From Scatosoma sp045542595 (GTDB taxonomy: Bacteria; Bacillota; Clostridia; Christensenellales; Borkfalkiaceae): 64,000 nucleotides of DNA. This document shows, one piece after another, positions 59,589 to 64,000 of the stretch. The position numbers and the translations under genes were made by a program. Where the stretch lies: contig JAZQLI010000002.1 of assembly GCA_045542595.1 (NCBI GenBank), forward strand, positions 74,930 through 138,929. Direction: 5' to 3'. Under the pieces are notes generated by a model that had not been told where the DNA came from, did no database searches, and worked only from the letters and a program-made list of their open reading frames with translations. Positions within the stretch are counted from its first letter, which is position 1. Each line of letters begins with the position of its first letter.

Positions 59589-61358
59589 TTATTTTACGTC
59601 GATTTTTACTCCGTCGAACGTTTTTTTAATTTCGTCTATCCCTTTTTGCACGTCGTCCGTTTGTTTACCTCGCAAACGGAGCGCAAACCCGTCGCTTTCT
59701 ATCCCCACGCCTGCAAATGCTTGCGTTAAGAGTGCAGTATGTTCAGGCTTGGAAAGAGAATTGTAGATGGTGGGGCTTTCGGTATAGAGTACAAACGTAT
59801 CCCCTTCGTAGCCGCTGTCTAAATCCATACACATTGCAAACACTACGCCGCTCTTTGCCGTTTTCCGTAAACTACGTAAAAACGCCCCGAACGTAGCCTG
59901 TGCATTTCCTTTATTTGCATACGTAACGTTTGTTTTAGGTGCAACGGGCGTAGGCGCAGCCGTTTCTACGGGTTTTGCCGTTACCGTTTTTTGCACTTTC
60001 TTTTCAGGCAAAAATCCACTGTCGAAATATACGTTTCCACCCGTTTCCGTCTCATCAGGCGGCACGTCCATTTCGGGCGGCACGTCCATTTCAACCGTTT
60101 CGTAGGCTTCGTCTTGACAGGCTTGCGTTTCGTTTACAGCCTTTTCAACCACGCGAGCCGTTTCCTTGTTCGTCGCAACCCTGCCCCCGTCGTTTACAAC
60201 AAACGCACCTTCGTCCAACCGTTTTTCAAGCGCCGCAATACGAGTGAGTAGCGCTTCGATATCGTAGTCTTGCTTGGGCATACTCACTTTAAGTACTGCC
60301 GTTTCAAATAAAATTCTCGGCGACGTTGCGTACTTGAGTGCCTGTTCGGTTTGCGCAAAGATTTCCGTTGCACGAAGCAATGCGTGCCCGTCCGCTTTCC
60401 GCGCTACGTTAAGCGCTTCTTGATAGGTTTCTTCCGGCAACGCCAACAACGTTTTCCCGTCGCGGCAAATTTTTGCAATGGCGCAAATATTTAAGAAATT
60501 AAGCACGTCCTTTACCAGCATACCCACGCTTTTACCTGCGGATAAAAACTGTTCCGCTCGCTCGAACGCGCTTTCGGCGTTTCCTAAAAGGGTTGCTTCG
60601 CAAAACGCCGCCACCGCGGAAAAATCTACGCCGCCCAAAACGGCGGTTACGTCGTCGTAGGTGAGTTTTCCGTCGGTATACGACACGCAAGTATCGGCAA
60701 TAGAAAGCATATCGCGCACGCTCCCTGCGCCTGCACGCGCAATGGCGGAAATCGCTTCCTTTTCATACGTTTTGCCTATGGTATCAAATACGTAGCGCAA
60801 ACGCTCTTCCAAATCCGCTTGGGGTATTAGTTTAAAATCGAACCGCATACAACGGGATAAAATAGTAGCGGGAATTTTCGCCGCTTCCGTAGTAGCCAAG
60901 ATAAATACGGCGTGCGCAGGCGGTTCTTCCAACGTCTTTAACAGTGCGTTGAATGCCCCCGGCGAAAGCATATGCACTTCGTCGATAATATATACTTTAT
61001 ATTTCCCCGCAACGGGGGGATATTGCACCTTTTCACGCAAATCACGCATTTCGTCTACGCCGTTATTCGACGCCGCGTCAATTTCGGTAACGTCAAGATT
61101 AGACGCGTCGGCAAGTGCTTTGCAGGTGTAGCATTTCCCACAAGGCGAGCCGTCTATGGGCGATTCGCAGTTGATTGCTTGCGCGAAAATTTTCGCGATA
61201 CTCGTTTTCCCCGTACCGCGCGGTCCGCAAAAGAGATATGCGTGTCCAATTCTGCCCGTTGCTATTTGATTTTTGAGTACGGTAACGATATGTTCTTGCC
61301 GTACGACGTCGCTAAGCGTCGTAGGTCGAAACGCACGATATAATGCCAAATACGCCAT
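59589..61358 (-). CDS. dnaX: DNA polymerase III subunit gamma/tau
   Basis: The 589-residue clamp-loader ATPase has Walker A FCGPRGTGKTSIAK, zinc cysteines CESPIDGSPCGKCYTC, Walker B VYIIDEVHMLS, the SRC sensor LSRCMRFD and a poorly conserved C-terminal tau region. It is the downstream gene of the sigma-H-like factor (18-bp gap), followed by ybaB. Confidence 0.97.
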   Translation of the reverse strand: MAYLALYRAFRPTTLSDVVRQEHIVTVLKNQIATGRIGHAYLFCGPRGTGKTSIAKIFAQAINCESPIDGSPCGKCYTCKALADASNLDVTEIDAASNNGVDEMRDLREKVQYPPVAGKYKVYIIDEVHMLSPGAFNALLKTLEEPPAHAVFILATTEAAKIPATILSRCMRFDFKLIPQADLEERLRYVFDTIGKTYEKEAISAIARAGAGSVRDMLSIADTCVSYTDGKLTYDDVTAVLGGVDFSAVAAFCEATLLGNAESAFERAEQFLSAGKSVGMLVKDVLNFLNICAIAKICRDGKTLLALPEETYQEALNVARKADGHALLRATEIFAQTEQALKYATSPRILFETAVLKVSMPKQDYDIEALLTRIAALEKRLDEGAFVVNDGGRVATNKETARVVEKAVNETQACQDEAYETVEMDVPPEMDVPPDETETGGNVYFDSGFLPEKKVQKTVTAKPVETAAPTPVAPKTNVTYANKGNAQATFGAFLRSLRKTAKSGVVFAMCMDLDSGYEGDTFVLYTESPTIYNSLSKPEHTALLTQAFAGVGIESDGFALRLRGKQTDDVQKGIDEIKKTFDGVKIDVK

Positions 61359-61376
61359 CTTTTTCTTCTCCGTGAA

Positions 61377-61940
61377 TTATTTTGTCAACATTTTTTGCAG
61401 TTTGCCTTTACTGCGTTGCAGGGCGTTGTCCACACTCTTTGCCGTTTTACCCGTCGCTTCGCAAATTTCCGCGCAACTCATTCCCCCTACGTATAACGTG
61501 AAAATACGGAATTCCATATCGGAGAGCACGCGACTGATTTTTTGCGTTAGTTCCTTTTGTTCGTCAACGGAAATCATTTCCGCGTCGGGGTCGGGTACGT
61601 TGTGTACGAAATCAATATCGGGTAAAAGTACTATTTTCCCAAGCGGTTCTTTTTTCGCCGCCACCTTTACCGCGTCGACGATACGCCGCCAAATGCAAAG
61701 ATAGGCAAAATTTTTAAACCGCGCATTACCTTCTTTCGTCTGATACGCGCTTACCGCTTGAAAAAGTCCCATCATTCCTTCTTGAATTAAGTCTTCCGTT
61801 TCACCGCCGACCAGAAAAAATTTACGCGCGCAATATCTTACGAGATTACGATAGCGGAGTAATAATTCTTCTTCCGCCTGTTTATCCCCTGCTTGTGCTT
61901 TTAATACCAGTTGTTCGTCCGTTTGTTGTTTTTCTTCCAT
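61377..61940 (-). CDS. Sigma-70 family factor, SigH-like
   Basis: The 187-residue factor has region 2 (NLVRYCARKFFLVGGETEDLIQEGMMGLFQAVSAY, about 31-65; DLIQEGMMGL core-binding) and region 4.2 helix-turn-helix (MSCAEICEATGKTAKSVDNALQRSKGKLQ). Architecture and size fit sigma-H (Spo0H), the early sporulation factor; rlmB, mrnC and sigH are neighbours in many Firmicutes, which supports the call. Confidence 0.82.
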   Translation of the reverse strand: MEEKQQTDEQLVLKAQAGDKQAEEELLLRYRNLVRYCARKFFLVGGETEDLIQEGMMGLFQAVSAYQTKEGNARFKNFAYLCIWRRIVDAVKVAAKKEPLGKIVLLPDIDFVHNVPDPDAEMISVDEQKELTQKISRVLSDMEFRIFTLYVGGMSCAEICEATGKTAKSVDNALQRSKGKLQKMLTK

Positions 61941-61950
61941 ACGCGCAACC

Positions 61951-62667
61951 TTACAGCCTATTTCTCACTACTTCGTACGCCGCTATCCCAAGCGCCACCG
62001 AAGCATTGAGCGAGTTCACTTTCCCCTGTAAAGGCAGGGAGAGTATTTTATCGCATTTTTCTTTAGTCAAACGTTTCACGCCGCTATCTTCGCCGCCGAC
62101 GATAAGCGCTACGTTACCGCTGAAATTTTCTTTGTAGATATCTTCGCCGCCTGCTTCTAATGCATATACCCAGTAGCCGTTTTTTTGCAACGTTTCCACC
62201 GCTTGGTTGATGTTTGCCACTTTCGCCACTTTCATATGCTCCGCCGCGCCTGCCGAAATTCGGATAACGCTTTCGGTAACCGACGCACTGCCCGATTTGG
62301 GAATGACCACTCCGTCCGCGCCGGCACATTCGGCTACACGTAAAATACTGCCTAAATTATGCACGTCTTCAATGCCGTCGCAAAGGACGATAAAACCGCC
62401 TTTTTCACTCTTTTTCTCGGCAATAATATCGTCTAAATCGAAATACTCGTAATCGGTAGTAAACGCAATTACGCCCTGATGACGGCGCGTAACGCTTTCT
62501 TTATCGAGCACTTGCTTGTCCACGAATTGCACGCGGATATTTTGCTTGCGCGCCTGCGCGAAAATAAGAGAAAGCGTGCCTTGTCCACCCTTTTCCAACA
62601 AAATTTTATCTATATTTTTACCCGTTTTTAACAGTTCGATAACCGCGTTTCTTCCTTCCGTTTTCAT
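61951..62667 (-). CDS. rlmB: 23S rRNA 2'-O-methyltransferase RlmB (SpoU family)
   Basis: The 238-residue SpoU/TrmD-fold (SPOUT) enzyme has an N-terminal substrate domain (RNAVIELLKTG...), LCDGIEDVHNLGSILRVAECAGADGVV and the knot motif VALIVGGEDSGVKRLT, SLNASVALGIAAYEV. It methylates G2251 in E. coli. It sits between mrnC and the sigH-like gene. Confidence 0.93.
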   Translation of the reverse strand: MKTEGRNAVIELLKTGKNIDKILLEKGGQGTLSLIFAQARKQNIRVQFVDKQVLDKESVTRRHQGVIAFTTDYEYFDLDDIIAEKKSEKGGFIVLCDGIEDVHNLGSILRVAECAGADGVVIPKSGSASVTESVIRISAGAAEHMKVAKVANINQAVETLQKNGYWVYALEAGGEDIYKENFSGNVALIVGGEDSGVKRLTKEKCDKILSLPLQGKVNSLNASVALGIAAYEVVRNRL

Positions 62668-62683
62668 ATCCTTTATTCCCCGT

Positions 62684-63115
62684 TTACGGTTTAAACACCG
62701 TTTGTAAAGCTTGTCCTTTTAACGCCTGCTCGTCCGTGAACGAAAACAGGTATGCAATGCGTTGCGTATCTCCAATAAGATGTAGATATCCTATTACCGC
62801 TTCAAACCCCGTTGAACGGTTGTATTCCGCCGCCGTTGCATTTTTGCTTTTCGTCGCTTTTTTAGCATTTCTGCCCCGACGGAAAATTTCCGCTTCTTCT
62901 TCCGTAAAAAGGGGCAATACGCAATTTAAAAACTCGCTTTGTCCTTTGGCGGAAACCACTTTTGCCGCGGCGCGTTGAAAATCGGCAGACTTCCCTTCGC
63001 CCGAGAGTACCAACTGTTCCCGTACCCACAACGAATATACCGCGTCCCCTAAAAAGGCGAGCGTTACAGGATTGATTTGTTTCGCTTCCGCTTTTGATAT
63101 CGGTAAAGTTTGCAT
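62684..63115 (-). CDS. mrnC: Mini-ribonuclease III
   Basis: The 143-residue protein is a bare RNase III catalytic domain (LAFLGDAVYSLWVREQL, catalytic Asp/Glu motif; FSAAAKV-type helix), without dsRBD. It matures 23S rRNA in Firmicutes. First gene of a unit mrnC-rlmB-sigH-dnaX, with AGGAG upstream. Confidence 0.93.
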   Translation of the reverse strand: MQTLPISKAEAKQINPVTLAFLGDAVYSLWVREQLVLSGEGKSADFQRAAAKVVSAKGQSEFLNCVLPLFTEEEAEIFRRGRNAKKATKSKNATAAEYNRSTGFEAVIGYLHLIGDTQRIAYLFSFTDEQALKGQALQTVFKP

Positions 63116-63145
63116 ACGCTACCGCTCCTACGCATATTCCACTTT

Positions 63146-63174
63146 ATTATAACACAATCGCGTGGAAATGACAA
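63146..63174 (-). promoter_or_regulatory. Sigma-A promoter of mrnC-rlmB-sigH-dnaX
   Basis: Minus-strand TTGTCA, 17-bp spacer, TATAAT. The -35 lies within an inverted repeat GCGTGGAA (63160-63167) / TTCCACGC (63179-63186), a possible operator; there is no T-run to make it a clear terminator. Confidence 0.82.
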
Positions 63175-63213
63175 GCAATTCCACGCAATAATCCCCGTAT
63201 TTCTTGCTTTGCT

Positions 63214-63921
63214 TTACGCGCTCATTTCATTTAAAAACAACGCTATCCCTGCCGCGATACTTTTCGCTAAACGTTGTTGAAACGCAGCCGAACTAAGCAA
63301 TGCTTCGTCCGCCGTCGACGATAAAAAGCCACACTCAATCAGTGCGGAAGGCGCGGTGGTGCACTCTAACATAAAATATTGCGCAGGCATAGCGTTGCGC
63401 GGTTTTACTCTTTCCTTTGCGTACAGTCCGTTGAGTTGATTTTGCAAAAAGAGCGCCAAGTTTTTACCTTCTTCGTTTTGCGAAGAATAGAACACTTGCG
63501 CGCCGCGCGTTGTGCCCGACGGGTAATAATTTTGATGCAGGGAAATAACAAACGACGGCGCGGCGTTTTGAATGATTTGTTTCCTACGTTCCATATCCCG
63601 ACGCTTAAAACCCTTTGCCGTCGTATCGTATAAACCGGACTGTGTTTTTCTCGTTAAAATTACTTCAAAACCCATATCCGTCAGCACTTCTTTAAGCGCA
63701 AACGCTATAGAAAGGTTTATGTCGCTCTCCTTAATCCCCGTTGTTTTACCCGTAACGCCACCGTCGATACCGCCGTGTCCTGCGTCTACAACTACCGTCA
63801 TTTTCTTATCCGTCGCCGCAAATACCGCCTGCGGCAACCAAAGCGCGTGCAAACATAAAATTACCGCCACGACAAACGCCGTGGTAAGCGCCGCCAAAGC
63901 GGCAAAAAAACCTTTTCTCAT
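63214..63921 (-). CDS. cwlD: N-acetylmuramoyl-L-alanine amidase, CwlD type
   Basis: The 235-residue protein has an N-terminal signal/anchor helix (about 6-32) and an Amidase_3 domain: VVVDAGHGGIDGGVTG (zinc His), Glu in INLSIAFALKE, SLHQNYYPSG (second His) and a terminal ECTTAPSALIECGFLS. CwlD cuts peptide stems to form muramic-delta-lactam in spore cortex. The ATG lacks a Shine-Dalgarno and follows a sigma-E-like -10 by 5 nt. It could also be a vegetative amidase. Confidence 0.88.
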   Translation of the reverse strand: MRKGFFAALAALTTAFVVAVILCLHALWLPQAVFAATDKKMTVVVDAGHGGIDGGVTGKTTGIKESDINLSIAFALKEVLTDMGFEVILTRKTQSGLYDTTAKGFKRRDMERRKQIIQNAAPSFVISLHQNYYPSGTTRGAQVFYSSQNEEGKNLALFLQNQLNGLYAKERVKPRNAMPAQYFMLECTTAPSALIECGFLSSTADEALLSSAAFQQRLAKSIAAGIALFLNEMSA

Positions 63922-63926
63922 ACGTT

Positions 63927-63956
63927 ATTTTATGCCGATTTTTTATAAGAATATAA
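63927..63956 (-). promoter_or_regulatory. Sigma-E-like promoter of cwlD
   Basis: Minus-strand TTATATT, 15-bp spacer, CATAAAAT, then 5 nt to the ATG. Matches the sigma-E form at 12 or more positions; in B. subtilis cwlD is under sigma-E and sigma-G. Confidence 0.45.
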
Positions 63957-63976
63957 CAAAACGCTCCCCTGTTTTG

Positions 63977-63988
63977 TTTGGCGCCAAA
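63977..63988. other. Palindrome at the window end
   Basis: TTTGGCGCCAAA is a perfect 12-bp dyad, upstream of cwlD. It could be an operator or part of a feature cut by the window edge. Confidence 0.3.
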
Positions 63989-64000
63989 ACGAGCCCGAAG

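Noticed and set aside
1..64000. CRISPR arrays, tRNA genes, insertion sequences, prophage genes, defence islands
   Set aside because: No regular direct repeats with spacers, no cloverleaf candidates, no transposases, integrases or phage structural genes were seen.

Overview
The window is a compact stretch of chromosome from a spore-forming, anaerobic, low-to-moderate GC Gram-positive bacterium of the Clostridia type, probably an uncultivated gut lineage (inference). Evidence is the sporulation and germination set (SpoIIE, SpoVAC/AD/AE, YunB, a SpoVB-like flippase, CwlD), a pyruvate formate-lyase system with its activase, the PyrDB/PyrK dihydroorotate dehydrogenase pair, Mini-RNase III, the c-di-AMP receptor DarA, RqcP, and many textbook sigma-A promoters (TTGACA-17-TATAAT) with strong AGGAG ribosome sites. 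I saw no tRNA or rRNA gene, CRISPR array, insertion sequence or prophage. The window is mostly housekeeping; the novelty lies in leaders, repeats, small ORFs and gene architecture.

Layout. 1-1.6 kb: methionine genes (O-acetylhomoserine sulfhydrylase C-terminus, homoserine O-acetyltransferase). 1.6-7.2 kb, minus strand: TcdA, a membrane-anchored MBL-fold hydrolase, and a formate-lyase locus in which the catalytic subunit and the glycyl-radical domain are two separate genes, preceded by pflA and a thioredoxin-like gene. 7.3-11.1 kb: a three-gene membrane glycosylation operon. 11.2-19.1 kb: rpoB-rpoC, with an extremely acidic beta-subunit tail. 19.5-22.3 kb, plus strand: rqcP-ispDF-radA. 22.3-31.8 kb: ddh, purA, an SDR, a NUDIX protein, DUF1846, an orphan PTS IIC, DUF1540, rplI-yitT and HU. 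31.9-38.9 kb: trpS and the complete pyrBCFKDE operon. 39-47 kb: a metallophosphoesterase, probable sporulation genes (LysM, unknown protein, SpoVB-like), pgi, a solitary MazF-type protein and spoIIE. 47-52.6 kb: a UgpC/MsmK-type ATPase, darA, yigZ, tyrS and a WYL regulator. 52.7-56.6 kb: murG-yunB and a spoVA operon. 56.7-64 kb: a large unknown membrane protein, then recR, ybaB, dnaX, a SigH-like factor, rlmB, mrnC and cwlD.

Most notable signals: (1) the tyrS leader encodes a short peptide with five Tyr codons within nine positions, followed by an intrinsic terminator, so tyrS looks controlled by ribosome-mediated attenuation instead of the usual T-box; (2) pyruvate formate-lyase is cleanly split, and the 77-aa glycyl-radical domain has its own Shine-Dalgarno; (3) a dispersed ~126-bp fold-back element begins exactly at the stop codon of purA, pyrK and ybaB and has a covarying central hairpin; (4) leader terminators also precede pflA and pyrB; (5) several genes have a -10 box 5-8 nt before the ATG and no Shine-Dalgarno, suggesting leaderless mRNAs, some with sigma-E-like promoters; (6) there is a structured GC-rich element closed by an 8-bp stem upstream of an unknown sporulation-associated gene.

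All calls come from reading the sequence and translated frames. Family names are by recognition of motifs and length; no database search was run.
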